Source of the DNA: JAEUSE01 sp964648985
GTDB taxonomy: Bacteria > Patescibacteriota > Doudnabacteria > UBA920
DNA: 64,000 nucleotides
Assembly (NCBI GenBank): GCA_964648985.1
Contig: CAZYMS010000003.1
Span: forward strand, 15,493 to 79,492
Direction of reading: 5' to 3'
The notes beneath the pieces were generated by a model. It did no database searches. It had not been told where the DNA came from and was given only the letters and a program-made list of their open reading frames with translations. Position 1 is the first letter of the stretch. Every line of letters starts with the position of its first letter. The position numbers and the translations under genes are program-made. Of this stretch, positions 25,270 through 33,572 are shown one piece after another.

Positions 25270-25761
25270 TTATATTAATATAGATATATCTGTTATATCA
25301 ATATGCTTTGGATTGACATCCGCTCTTTCCCCAGTTCTAGTAATCCAACCCAAACTAAGAAGCTCCGAAGCGCCGTCCGCAGGAACATAATCCGAAAACT
25401 TAACCTCACCCTCTATAGATTTCCAATCTCCAACTATAAGCCGCACAACATATTGATAGTCATGTGCATTCTCAAGTATATAGTCTTTACCTCTAGATGC
25501 AATGTTCTGCTTTATTCCAATGTCCTCATCTGGAATTTCGGCAAAATGCGCCGGTGCATCACTCGTAAATAGTAGGAGATCCTGACTTGGTACTATAAAT
25601 AAAAAAGAATGATCATCGAAGATTATTTTGTAATAGCTCTCTTCACCTAAATTTATAGTTTTAAACTCTGCAAAACCAACTATACTCCGGACTTTTCCCT
25701 GAATAGATATCTTGCGTGTTGGATCTTGAATTAATTGATCTAGCAGCTCTTGTGCGCTCAT
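25270..25761 (-). CDS. Hypothetical soluble protein
   Basis: 163 residues, mostly beta-type, with no signal peptide and no recognised motif. The region YYKIIFDDHSFLFIVPSQD suggests a small beta-barrel, and the order of strands recalls DUF4178-like proteins only loosely. It starts at ATG 25761 and lies just upstream of tRNA-Thr on the same strand. The function is unknown. Confidence 0.55.
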   Translation of the reverse strand: MSAQELLDQLIQDPTRKISIQGKVRSIVGFAEFKTINLGEESYYKIIFDDHSFLFIVPSQDLLLFTSDAPAHFAEIPDEDIGIKQNIASRGKDYILENAHDYQYVVRLIVGDWKSIEGEVKFSDYVPADGASELLSLGWITRTGERADVNPKHIDITDISILI

Positions 25762-25795
25762 AAAGAAGTACTACTTTATATCTATTACTATAATC

Positions 25796-25813
25796 AGCGG
25801 GATACGGGAATCG
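25796..25813. repeat. 18-nt copy of the tRNA-Gly 3' end
   Basis: AGCGGGATACGGGAATCG is identical to 26699-26716 inside tRNA-Gly and in the same orientation. It breaks off in the T-loop, so it is not a tRNA. The two copies bracket the lipoprotein gene. Confidence 0.75.
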
Positions 25814-25839
25814 CCCGCCACTATTTCATGCTCCAAATG

Positions 25840-26030
25840 GTCGCATGAAATTTCGCTGGTAGCGAACCGCTCCCTTCGATTCACTACCGCCTATCCAGAA
25901 CAAATACTCCACAAGCGGAGTATTTGTTCTGGAGCGGGATAGTGAACGACGTTAGAACCTATTGGATGGCCGGCGAAGAATTTTATATGCCTAATTTCGC
26001 AGTGGAGACTGCTAAGGTTCTCTAAATTAG
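25840..26030. other. Structured non-coding spacer with strong hairpins
   Basis: Holds a perfect 16-bp stem (25895-25910 with 25917-25932, loop ACAAGC), TTTCATG/CATGAAA just before it, and a partial tRNA-like GGAGCGGGATA. No credible gene is seen. Confidence 0.45.
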
Positions 26031-26032
26031 TA

Positions 26033-26611
26033 TTATTTTGTAAATTTAAACGTAGAAATCAAATCGATAAAATCATTATAGGTTTGATAATCTGGGCCAG
26101 AGACCTTTTCTTTTGTGTCTAATGGAACCGTTGCTAGATATTTTTGGCAAATCGATTGTGTTGCGCACGATTTATTCACGTCAGTTACTTGAACTGATAC
26201 CCATTGAGTGCCACGAACCTTAAGTACCTTGTAAAACGGATATATGGGAATACCTCCAGGTGTGGTATCTCCTTTTTCAAATACTTCCCTGTCCCCAGAT
26301 TTCGGAGGGCAGCCCAAATCTTGGCAGGGTTTATCAGAAACTGTTCCCGCCCAAACTAGCAGGAAAGGCTGCGAGTCGTTGGACGCCGAACTTGTGTTTA
26401 CTTCCGAGACTCTCCATTTTGGATTATATTGAAATTCAAACCCGTAAGTGGTGTAAGTCTCCCATTCAGATATTTGGGTTGGTGCAGGAGCGGGGATTGT
26501 GTTTTGAGTAACCGGGATGGAGGTAGAAGTTTGATTGTCAACTGACTTGGTCGAGTTGCAGCCAGTGGCTAATAGTGCGACAGCGAAAAATGCAAGTAAT
26601 AATTTTTTCAT
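26033..26611 (-). CDS. Lipoprotein of unknown function
   Basis: 192 residues from MKKLLLAFFAVALLATGC, a textbook lipoprotein signal with lipobox LATG-C at 15-18. A Thr/Pro-rich spacer follows (to ~45), then a folded domain that starts EWETYTTYGFEFQYNPKW, like PsbP/DUF-type anchored domains. Four cysteines may pair. The gene sits between the 18-nt tRNA-derived direct repeats. The upstream start (26638) would put nine polar residues before the signal. Confidence 0.7.
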   Translation of the reverse strand: MKKLLLAFFAVALLATGCNSTKSVDNQTSTSIPVTQNTIPAPAPTQISEWETYTTYGFEFQYNPKWRVSEVNTSSASNDSQPFLLVWAGTVSDKPCQDLGCPPKSGDREVFEKGDTTPGGIPIYPFYKVLKVRGTQWVSVQVTDVNKSCATQSICQKYLATVPLDTKEKVSGPDYQTYNDFIDLISTFKFTK

Positions 26612-26663
26612 AAATGTTTCTTTGTAATCATTATTCAAATTCTATTTCTATTAGGAGGATAAC

Positions 26664-26695
26664 AAAAAACACCTTTTAAGTATAGGAGTTTTTTG
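26664..26695 (-). terminator. Terminator of tRNA-Gly
   Basis: AAAAAAC-T-CCT pairs with AGG-T-GTTTTTT right after the tRNA CCA on the minus strand. Confidence 0.7.
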
Positions 26696-26769
26696 TGGAG
26701 CGGGATACGGGAATCGAACCCGTGTCTAAACCTTGGGAAGGTCTCATACTACCATTGTACTAATCCCGC
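26696..26769 (-). tRNA. tRNA-Gly (CCC anticodon)
   Basis: Acceptor GCGGGAT/ATCCCGC, anticodon stem AGACC/GGTTT with loop TTCCCAA (anticodon CCC), T-arm ACGGG-TTCGATT-CCCGT, encoded CCA. Confidence 0.95.
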
Positions 26770-26910
26770 CTGCACTAAAGCTTCAGCGAGGCATGCCCGC
26801 TTTTAACTTTAGTCATTATATCTTATAGCAACTTTATATTTTTTGGAAGTATTGCTCTGTATTCGTAGTTATTCGTTGATTCGTGCCATTCGTAGATTCG
26901 GATAGTGCTG

Positions 26911-27744
26911 CTATTGCACATACCAAACTACAGGCACCTTTTCTTTTTCTTTTGCAAGCCAGGCCTCATAGCCCTTAGGGACCAGAACCACTTCGCGAAT
27001 ATTAACTAGCCGCTTTCCATTATCCGTTGCCTCTCCTACTATTTCGACAATATGTACACCATACCGGGTATATAGCGTTGTGGGTTTATTTCTCGGTAAG
27101 TCTTTAACTGCACCACGATACTCCGGAATAGCAGCATCTAGGTCCACGTAACCGGTATCGCCCGCAAACCACTTAGTAGCACTGTCGTCGCTATATTCTT
27201 TTGCCAACTCATCGTACGTACCGCCATTCGCCAACGCTCGCTGAACCGCCGCAAGCCGTGAAGCCAATGCCGGCTCAAGATCGGGCTGGCTCACATACCA
27301 AGCCCGAAGGCCTGCATCCATGGCAAAACTTTTTGCTAATGTATCTTGGGCGATATTTTTTCCAGCCTTAGATACTGCTTTCTTATATATTTCATCTTGT
27401 TCTAAGGCTTTTGCGGCTTCTGTAATATCTGCATTTGCCACTTTAACCTTACCCTTCGCCACTACTTCCAATCTAAGCGCATCAGTAAGCGCCGCAGTTG
27501 GAGTCTTATTGGTGAGTGGCGCGATATTGTCATACAGAGCTAATTCTTCAGGTGAAATACGAACACTCCCTACTTTGCCAAGCGGAAGGCCTACAGCTTT
27601 AAATACCGAAAGCTTACTGGGCGTCGTTTTACCGCTGTAAAGCCATATCCCTACCCCCAAAAAAATTACAAGCACTATTAAGAATATAACCAGTGCACTG
27701 AGAAAAATTTGCTGGGACGTTCTTTTTTTCTTTTCAAGAGACAT
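26911..27744 (-). CDS. Membrane-anchored parvulin-type peptidyl-prolyl isomerase (SurA/PrsA-like)
   Basis: 277 residues: a basic N-terminus, one membrane helix at ~13-36, a helical chaperone-like region (~60-165), and a parvulin (PpiC) domain marked by LAKEYSDDSATKWFAGDTGY and YGVHIVEIVG. It would help fold exported proteins on the outer side of the membrane. It is followed by the FtsB/DivIC-like gene upstream on the same strand. Confidence 0.82.
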   Translation of the reverse strand: MSLEKKKRTSQQIFLSALVIFLIVLVIFLGVGIWLYSGKTTPSKLSVFKAVGLPLGKVGSVRISPEELALYDNIAPLTNKTPTAALTDALRLEVVAKGKVKVANADITEAAKALEQDEIYKKAVSKAGKNIAQDTLAKSFAMDAGLRAWYVSQPDLEPALASRLAAVQRALANGGTYDELAKEYSDDSATKWFAGDTGYVDLDAAIPEYRGAVKDLPRNKPTTLYTRYGVHIVEIVGEATDNGKRLVNIREVVLVPKGYEAWLAKEKEKVPVVWYVQ

Positions 27745-27792
27745 ATATCAAAATCAAAATTCAAGTTATAAATAATCTACTAGCCAATACCC

Positions 27793-28167
27793 CTATTCTT
27801 CTCCGAAGAAATAATTCCACCAGGCACGAATATTACTTTGCTTCTTGGTTTCAGCTGCACTTGCCACCACCTCCTTTGAAGGCATAAACACCACTGCAAT
27901 CTCCCCCGGCTTCTTCAAATTCATCTGCTGCCTCGCAAGCCGTTCTGTCGCGGACGTGCTAGATAAATACTTAAGTGAGTCTTCCAATTGACCGTTCTTT
28001 TCTTCAACCAATTTTGCCTCAGTCTTGAGAGAATCAATTTGCCGCTGTACTTTTTGCCGCGACTTCCACTGGTGATACTCGGAAATAGAGAGCAAAACCA
28101 GACTTCCCAATAGAAGTACCACGACAAACCGGTTCGATATAAATGTAATAGTTTTTCGTGTGGACAT
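27793..28167 (-). CDS. FtsB/DivIC-type septum formation protein
   Basis: 124 residues: a short cytoplasmic start, one membrane helix (FVVVLLLGSLVLLSISEY), a coiled coil of ~45 residues (KVQRQIDSLKTEAKLVEEKN), then the small ERLARQQMNLKKPGEIAVVF segment typical of DivIC/FtsB. It is part of the FtsQLB-type divisome link. Confidence 0.82.
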   Translation of the reverse strand: MSTRKTITFISNRFVVVLLLGSLVLLSISEYHQWKSRQKVQRQIDSLKTEAKLVEEKNGQLEDSLKYLSSTSATERLARQQMNLKKPGEIAVVFMPSKEVVASAAETKKQSNIRAWWNYFFGEE

Positions 28168-28169
28168 TT

Positions 28170-28287
28170 TTTTAGTAGGTAAAAGGTTACAGGTATGGAG
28201 CGGCCCGTTTGGTGTAAGACCAGTAGTCTTATGGCCCTACTACCCAAGACCTAAAGCTAAACTGGCTACCACCAACCTACGACCTAT
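28170..28287. repeat. Word-like inverted repeat spacer
   Basis: GTAGGTAAAAGGTTACAGGT on the left is mirrored by ACCACCAACCTACGACCTA on the right; TAAGACCAGTAGTCTTA is palindromic in the middle. Confidence 0.55.
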
Positions 28288-28827
28288 TCATGGTACGCGC
28301 TGATTCGGCATGCCATATTCCTGCATATTGTGAGCAGTGGGGCGATCCGCGAGGGATTGCTCATGTAAACGCCATAGAAACTCTTTTACTACCGCTGGAC
28401 GCTGAACAGATTTAACAATAATTGGGTCCACTCGTCCCACAACCTGCAAGTCTATATCGCCATAACCCGTAAGCATGGACCACGGACCGGTCGTACGAAA
28501 ACTCACATTAAGAATTCTATCAAGAGCAGTTTCACTTACTTCTTGCTTAAAAATATTCTGATGTGAAGTTTTAACGAAACGAGTGGTAGTGACTATGTAT
28601 TTTTCCCTATGCCACAAAATTACCTTCTCCAAAAACCAGCTAAGAATCAACAGCACCCAAATGAATAGCCAAAATTGCAAGCTGCTCACGAGAGAATATT
28701 TTATTACATACCAAAAGGGAAGCAAAAGTAAAACTACAGCGACGAGTGCGGGAAATGCGAGGACAGCCGGGCTTTGCCTAAATATAGTCACCACTTCTTC
28801 GTCTGGCTGTAAAATAATGCTCCGCAT
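28288..28827 (-). CDS. Bacterial PH-domain membrane protein (YdbS/bPH2-like)
   Basis: 179 residues: two membrane helices (~22-60), then a PH-like beta domain with YIVTTTRFVKTSHQNIFKQ and ILNVSFRTTGPWSMLTGYG, the usual bPH2 signature. Role in the envelope is unknown. Confidence 0.75.
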   Translation of the reverse strand: MRSIILQPDEEVVTIFRQSPAVLAFPALVAVVLLLLPFWYVIKYSLVSSLQFWLFIWVLLILSWFLEKVILWHREKYIVTTTRFVKTSHQNIFKQEVSETALDRILNVSFRTTGPWSMLTGYGDIDLQVVGRVDPIIVKSVQRPAVVKEFLWRLHEQSLADRPTAHNMQEYGMPNQRVP

Positions 28828-28849
28828 ACTTTAAAATTCCAAAAAAACT

Positions 28850-28955
28850 CAAACTGTAAATCACAAATAAATTCCAAACACCAAACCTCAAGCATCCACT
28901 TTCGTTTTCAATTTCGAATTTGGAGCTTGTTTGTTATTTGTAGGTTGTTGTTGCG
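28850..28955. repeat. Word-like inverted repeat (AAATTCCAAA type)
   Basis: CAAATAAATTCCAAACACC is mirrored by GAATTTGGAGCTTG and TTTGTTATTTG. Confidence 0.55.
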
Positions 28956-28963
28956 ATTTATTA

Positions 28964-29068
28964 TTACTTGATGACAGCCGTACCCAAAGTCAGCACAAGC
29001 ATAGCCAATACCATAACAATGGCCAGTACGCTAAATACCTTTTTAACTGTTTTCTGGTTTCGAATCAT
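28964..29068 (-). CDS. 34-residue membrane micropeptide
   Basis: ATG at 29068. 34 residues: the basic head MIRNQKTVKK, one helix (VFSVLAIVMVLAMLVLTLG), and the tail TAVIK. An extended -10 box (TGGTATAAT) ends about 9 nt before the ATG, so the message would be nearly leaderless. Unrecognised. Confidence 0.6.
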   Translation of the reverse strand: MIRNQKTVKKVFSVLAIVMVLAMLVLTLGTAVIK

Positions 29069-29077
29069 ACTTTGTAT

Positions 29078-29086
29078 ATTATACCA
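29078..29086 (-). promoter_or_regulatory. Extended -10 promoter of the 34-residue micropeptide
   Basis: TGGTATAAT on the minus strand. No good -35 is seen. It predicts a 5' leader of only a few nt. Confidence 0.55.
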
Positions 29087-29124
29087 TAAACGCTCTATTT
29101 TGCTGCAGAGGGCCAGACATATGT

Positions 29125-29685
29125 TCAAGCAGATAGTTTCGGCAATATCATTTCTGTCTGTGGGATAGACACTCCTCCAGGAGATAGCCTGGGACCAGTC
29201 TCAGACTCAATACCAGTTTTAACAAATCCAAGTTTTTCATAGAACCCTATAGCGGCAGTATTGTAAGTAGCCACATCAAGAGTTATGTCTACACTCCGAC
29301 CAAGCCAATCTATCGCTGTTTGCATTAAAAGCTTACCAATTCCTTTTCCTTGGAATTCTGGAAGTAGGTATATAGCCTGTAGCCTTCCGGGCCGGTCTTG
29401 ACTTGCAACCCGAGCAACACAGTAACCCACAACACGATCACCATCTTTTGCAACCCAAAACTTGCGATCTGTATCTGTTGCAATGTGCTCTTGCCAGCTC
29501 GCAATGCGCTCTGGGCCGATAAAGTCCATAGCAGCGATATTCTCATACGTAATGCCGGAAGCGGGGTTCGGGTAGGTAGCCAGCCATGCCGCGCGCTGCA
29601 CCTGCACAATCTGCCCAGCATCTTCTGGCTTAGCAATATCTACTAATATAGACCCTGAATGGGTAATTGCCTGTATTCGTGTCAT
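29125..29685 (-). CDS. GNAT-family N-acetyltransferase
   Basis: 186 residues. The acetyl-CoA pocket motif is LQAIYLLPEFQGKGIGKLLM (~104-123), followed by the NTAAIGFYEKLGF motif. The substrate is unknown. The N-terminal ~12 residues are extra. Upstream neighbour of LepA on the same strand, 28 bp away. Confidence 0.85.
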   Translation of the reverse strand: MTRIQAITHSGSILVDIAKPEDAGQIVQVQRAAWLATYPNPASGITYENIAAMDFIGPERIASWQEHIATDTDRKFWVAKDGDRVVGYCVARVASQDRPGRLQAIYLLPEFQGKGIGKLLMQTAIDWLGRSVDITLDVATYNTAAIGFYEKLGFVKTGIESETGPRLSPGGVSIPQTEMILPKLSA

Positions 29686-29713
29686 TCGTGTAGGGTTCGT
29701 AGATTGGTGTCGT

Positions 29714-31579
29714 TTATTTTTTCAATATAGCTAAAAACGCTTCTTGAGGTATTTCAACTTTTCCTATCTTCTTCATGCGCTTTTTACCTTTTTTCTGTTT
29801 CTGCAGAAGCTTCATTTTGCGCGTTACATCACCGCCATAGAGGTACCCAGTTACATCTTTACGAAGTGCACTTATTGTTTCGCGCGCTATAACACGCCCG
29901 CCAATAGCAGCTTGGATAGCTATCTCAAACTGCTGCCGTGGTATAAGTTCTTTCAGTTTTATTACCAGCTCCCTACCCTCTACGTCTGCCACAGACCGGT
30001 GCATCATGGTTGAAAGTGCCTCCACTTTTTCATTAGCCACCAGCACATCTACTTTTACCAAATCCCCTGCCCTTAGCTCAAGGAAATCGTAGTTTAAAGA
30101 TGCATAGCCACTCGAAACACTTTTCAGTTTATCGTAAAAATCTATAATAATATTTCCCAAGGGCATTTCAAAATGCATGTCTACCCTATCTTCACCCAGG
30201 TACTGTATATCGCCCGATATACCGCGACGCTTCGTGACTATGTCGAGAATAGGCCCAATGTAATCGGACGGGGTAAGTATATTTACCTTCATCCACGGCT
30301 CCATAACCTGCGCTATACTGGAAGGATCTGGAAATTGCGCAGCAGATTGCACCATCACTTCTTCGCCGGAGGTCTTTATCACCTTAAATGCAACACTTGG
30401 CGCGGTTAAAATAAGATCTAGATCGTACTCACGAGTGAGGCGTTCCTGCACAATATCCATATGCAGTAAACCCAAAAACCCAGTCCGGAAACCAAAACCT
30501 ATACTTGGAATATGCTCAGGCTCAAATTCCAGAGAAGCATCGCTTAAGCGGAGCTTATCCATTGCATCACGCAAATTCGGATAGTCATCACCCGATACAG
30601 GAAAAATAGTGGCATAGACCATGGGCTTTACGTGCTTATAACCCGGCAATGCCTCTGCCTTGGTTCTTTCGCTCAGCAGAGTTATAGTGTCGCCAACGCG
30701 GGCTTTAGATACATCCCGCAGGCCCGTTACAATATAGCCGACCTCGCCACACAGAAGAGCGCCTGACTTTTCCATTTTTGGATGGAAATATCCTACCTCA
30801 AGGCTCTCTGCTTCCGTTTTACTACCTAAAGTAAATATTTTTTGGCGGGGCAAAAGCTTGCCATCGAAAATGCGGATAAAGCAAATTACTCCGCGGTGAA
30901 TATCATAGGCGGAATCGAAGATGAGTCCGCGCAAGTCGCCACTCGGTTCTCCGATAGGTGCAGGTACGCGTTCTACTATTGCATCAAGAATACTGAGCAC
31001 ACCTTCCCCTGTTTTGCCGGACGCGTACAAAATCTCATCATCACTAAAGCCAAATGCATCTTGCAATTCACGAGCAGTCTTTTCTCTGTCGCTATTTGGC
31101 AAGTCTATTTTGTTTACAACCGGAATAATCTTTAAATTATGTTCTAATGCCAGATACGCATTTGCCAGAGTCTGCGCCTCTATTCCTTGTGTGCTATCTA
31201 CTACTAAAATTGCACCTTCACAGCATGCAAGACTACGAGATACTTCATAGGCGAAATCCACATGCCCAGGAGTATCTATCAAGTTCAGAATATATTCTGA
31301 ACTTGACATTTGACCTTTGACATTTGACCTTTGACTTCCGGAGTTCTGGTCAGATGTCAAATGTGCTTTGTCAAATGTTTCATATTGCATCCTTGCTGGC
31401 TGCAGCTTGATGGTAATACCGCGCTCTCGCTCCAAATCCATCTGGTCTAAAAGCTGATCTTTCATTTCGCGCTTACTCACTGTATGCGTCAACTCTAAAA
31501 GCCGATCAGCCAGTGTGGACTTACCGTGGTCAATATGCGCGATAATACAAAAGTTTCGAATGTGTTCTAGGGAGGACAT
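29714..31579 (-). CDS. lepA: Elongation factor 4 (LepA) with an in-frame repeat insertion
   Basis: 621 residues from MSSLEHIRNFCIIAHIDHGKS. G1 AHIDHGKS, switch I ERGITIK, G3 DTPGH, G4 NKIDL, and the LepA-specific C-terminal domain ending with the KKGKKRMK basic patch. LepA is a ribosomal back-translocation and assembly GTPase. Oddity: residues ~68-95, between the end of switch I (ARMQYE) and YILNLIDTPGH, are an insertion encoded by TTTGACATTTGACC words (31300-31380). Homologues have only a short loop here. All GTPase motifs remain. Confidence 0.95.
   Translation of the reverse strand: MSSLEHIRNFCIIAHIDHGKSTLADRLLELTHTVSKREMKDQLLDQMDLERERGITIKLQPARMQYETFDKAHLTSDQNSGSQRSNVKGQMSSSEYILNLIDTPGHVDFAYEVSRSLACCEGAILVVDSTQGIEAQTLANAYLALEHNLKIIPVVNKIDLPNSDREKTARELQDAFGFSDDEILYASGKTGEGVLSILDAIVERVPAPIGEPSGDLRGLIFDSAYDIHRGVICFIRIFDGKLLPRQKIFTLGSKTEAESLEVGYFHPKMEKSGALLCGEVGYIVTGLRDVSKARVGDTITLLSERTKAEALPGYKHVKPMVYATIFPVSGDDYPNLRDAMDKLRLSDASLEFEPEHIPSIGFGFRTGFLGLLHMDIVQERLTREYDLDLILTAPSVAFKVIKTSGEEVMVQSAAQFPDPSSIAQVMEPWMKVNILTPSDYIGPILDIVTKRRGISGDIQYLGEDRVDMHFEMPLGNIIIDFYDKLKSVSSGYASLNYDFLELRAGDLVKVDVLVANEKVEALSTMMHRSVADVEGRELVIKLKELIPRQQFEIAIQAAIGGRVIARETISALRKDVTGYLYGGDVTRKMKLLQKQKKGKKRMKKIGKVEIPQEAFLAILKK
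31281..31385. repeat. TTTGACATTTGACC word repeat and 24-bp palindrome inside lepA
   Basis: A perfect 24-bp palindrome (31281-31304) is followed by TTTGACCTTTGACATTTGACC and the inverted GTCAAATGTGC and GTCAAATGTTT. All is read in frame in lepA. Confidence 0.8.
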
Positions 31580-31582
31580 GGA

Positions 31583-31712
31583 CAATAAAACTCCAAATAA
31601 CAAGCATCAAATTACAAACAAATCCCAAAAAAACAAATCTCAAACAATGCATGTTGCTTTTGGAATTTGGAACTTGTAGTTTATTTGATATTTGGAGTTT
31701 ATGATTTGTTAT
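31583..31712. repeat. Word-like inverted repeat (CTCCAAATAACAAGC type)
   Basis: ACTCCAAATAACAAGCATCA, ACAAATCTCAAAC and similar words are mirrored by TTGGAATTTGGAACTTG and ATTTGGAGTTTATGATTTG. Confidence 0.6.
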
Positions 31713-31721
31713 TTTCAGCAA

Positions 31722-33356
31722 TCACTGTATCAATTTTAAGGCTTTTCCGCAAGTTCTTAAGCCTTTTTTAAATACTCGCTCAAAAATTTGAGCATCGGAC
31801 AACTTCACTGCTTTTGCTACACCAATATATACAAGTACCCCGGCGCCACTGGCAACACCTGCTTGCACAACCAGACCAATCCAAGTGTGCGTATCAACCA
31901 TAGGCTCCACTGCATAGAGCGCGCCATATATGGTAAATGCGCAGGCGAGTGTCGCACTCAGTATTTTCCACACTTCGCGAACGAGGGCGTACTCCTCACG
32001 GGCCAGCACCACTCCCTTATCCGCACCTTCACCAGACAGCTCTGGCCTGAGCCAGGCATAGAGTACAATTGCGTTAAAGGTCATACCTGCGGCATACCCA
32101 GCGGCAACGCCACTAATGCCATACGTCGGAACACACAACAGGGCTACTATAACTGTCACTATAATAGAGAGAATATTACCCACGACTGGAGCCCAGGTAT
32201 TGTGACGCGCAAGCAAAGCACGGGCAAACAATGGAACAAGAGACTGTCCTACCAGTGAAAAGGTCAGCACGCCGAGAACAGCAAAAGTCGCCCGCGTATC
32301 TTCCCAGCTAAACTGACCGGCTCCGTAGAGAATACGGACTGCGTGGGCGCGAAGAAGGAGCAGGACAACCGCAATGGGCAACATGAAAAATAAGATGCGC
32401 ACTATGGCCTGGCGGAGCAGCATCACAAAAGCTGCTAAGTCTTTTTTAGAATAGTGGTCCGAGAGGTGCGGAAATGTTGCTGTTGCCACGGCGATTGCAA
32501 AGACGCCCACGGGTACAGCTTGTATATCAAAGCCAAGAGAAAACACAGCAATACTCCCGGCAGTAAGAAGAGAGCCAAAAATAGATGCGAGCAGTAAACT
32601 CACTTGTGATAAATCCAGAGTGAACAAGCGTGGAATATATAACCTCAAAATGGCGCGCATGCCTTTGTCAAAAGCAAACACGGGCGCAAAGCGAAACCCT
32701 GCTAAATATAAATCAGTTAGTTGCGTAAGCACATGCACAAACGCACCCAGAATTACCCCATAGCCAAGACCGACTAACCCAAAATGCGGATACAACCAAA
32801 CCACACCAATAATTAGTCCAACGTTATAGGTAATGGGCGCAAAGCCCGCCCAAAAGAAACGCTTTATTGCATTCAGTGCTGTTGCTGCAACGTTCCCCAC
32901 AGAAAGCAATACTTGCGCAATAAGAATGATGCGCGTAAGTGTTACCACTTCCCTACTTGCTTCAGGAGTAAACCCAGGCACTACTATATGTACAAGCCAC
33001 GGGGCAAGCACCGCTGCGATAGCGCACAACACAGCCATGCACACAAAGGTAATGTTCAGCAAATTCGCCACCAGCTGACGACCCTGTTTTTCATCTTCAA
33101 ATAAATACTGGGATATAATGGGTAGCGCGGCAATAGACAAGGTACCTACTATGAGCACACCCATAAGGAAATCGGGAATGCGGAATGCGGCATAGTATGT
33201 ATCAAGTAGCTCCCCCGCACCAAAATGACTAGCAAAAATGCGAATACGCAAAAGGCCCACTACCCGCGAGGCGAACGTGAGAACTGCAACAACAAAAGAA
33301 GACCAGCCCACGCTAGCGATGAATGGATGTTTTAATATGCTTGTTCGGGTTGTCAT
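31722..33356 (-). CDS. murJ: MurJ/MviN lipid II flippase
   Basis: 544 residues with ~14 membrane helices. MurJ landmarks: FASRVVGLLRIRIFASHFGAG near 25-45, LDTYYAAFRIPD, and the Gln/Arg-rich central cavity pattern. It flips lipid II outwards for peptidoglycan synthesis. It lies near the FtsW-MurD-MurL-MraY cluster on the same strand. Confidence 0.92.
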   Translation of the reverse strand: MTTRTSILKHPFIASVGWSSFVVAVLTFASRVVGLLRIRIFASHFGAGELLDTYYAAFRIPDFLMGVLIVGTLSIAALPIISQYLFEDEKQGRQLVANLLNITFVCMAVLCAIAAVLAPWLVHIVVPGFTPEASREVVTLTRIILIAQVLLSVGNVAATALNAIKRFFWAGFAPITYNVGLIIGVVWLYPHFGLVGLGYGVILGAFVHVLTQLTDLYLAGFRFAPVFAFDKGMRAILRLYIPRLFTLDLSQVSLLLASIFGSLLTAGSIAVFSLGFDIQAVPVGVFAIAVATATFPHLSDHYSKKDLAAFVMLLRQAIVRILFFMLPIAVVLLLLRAHAVRILYGAGQFSWEDTRATFAVLGVLTFSLVGQSLVPLFARALLARHNTWAPVVGNILSIIVTVIVALLCVPTYGISGVAAGYAAGMTFNAIVLYAWLRPELSGEGADKGVVLAREEYALVREVWKILSATLACAFTIYGALYAVEPMVDTHTWIGLVVQAGVASGAGVLVYIGVAKAVKLSDAQIFERVFKKGLRTCGKALKLIQ

Positions 33357-33374
33357 ATATTAGTCCGCATATGC

Positions 33375-33562
33375 AAATTGATAAACCACCAGCGTAAATT
33401 CCAAATTACAAGATACAAAACCCAAATATTTTCCAATGAGTAAAATCTCAATGTCCAAAACTGCGCATTTGGAATTTTATAATCTTGGATTTTGGATTTG
33501 TTTGTATTTTGAAGTTGGTTATTTAGTACTTATTTGAGATTTGTCATTTGAAATTTGGAGCT
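33375..33562. repeat. Word-like inverted repeat spacer (AAATTCCAAATTAC type)
   Basis: GTAAATTCCAAATTACAAG, ACAAAACCCAAATATTT and others are mirrored by TTTGGAATTTTATAATCTTG, GATTTGTTTGTATTTTG and AAATTTGGAGC. Confidence 0.6.
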
Positions 33563-33572
33563 TACAAGCCGA

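Noticed and set aside
25840..26030. tmRNA or small protein gene (frame MAGEEFYMPNF...)
   Set aside because: No tRNA-like ends and no tag resume codon; the short frame has no ribosome site or conserved feature that I can see.
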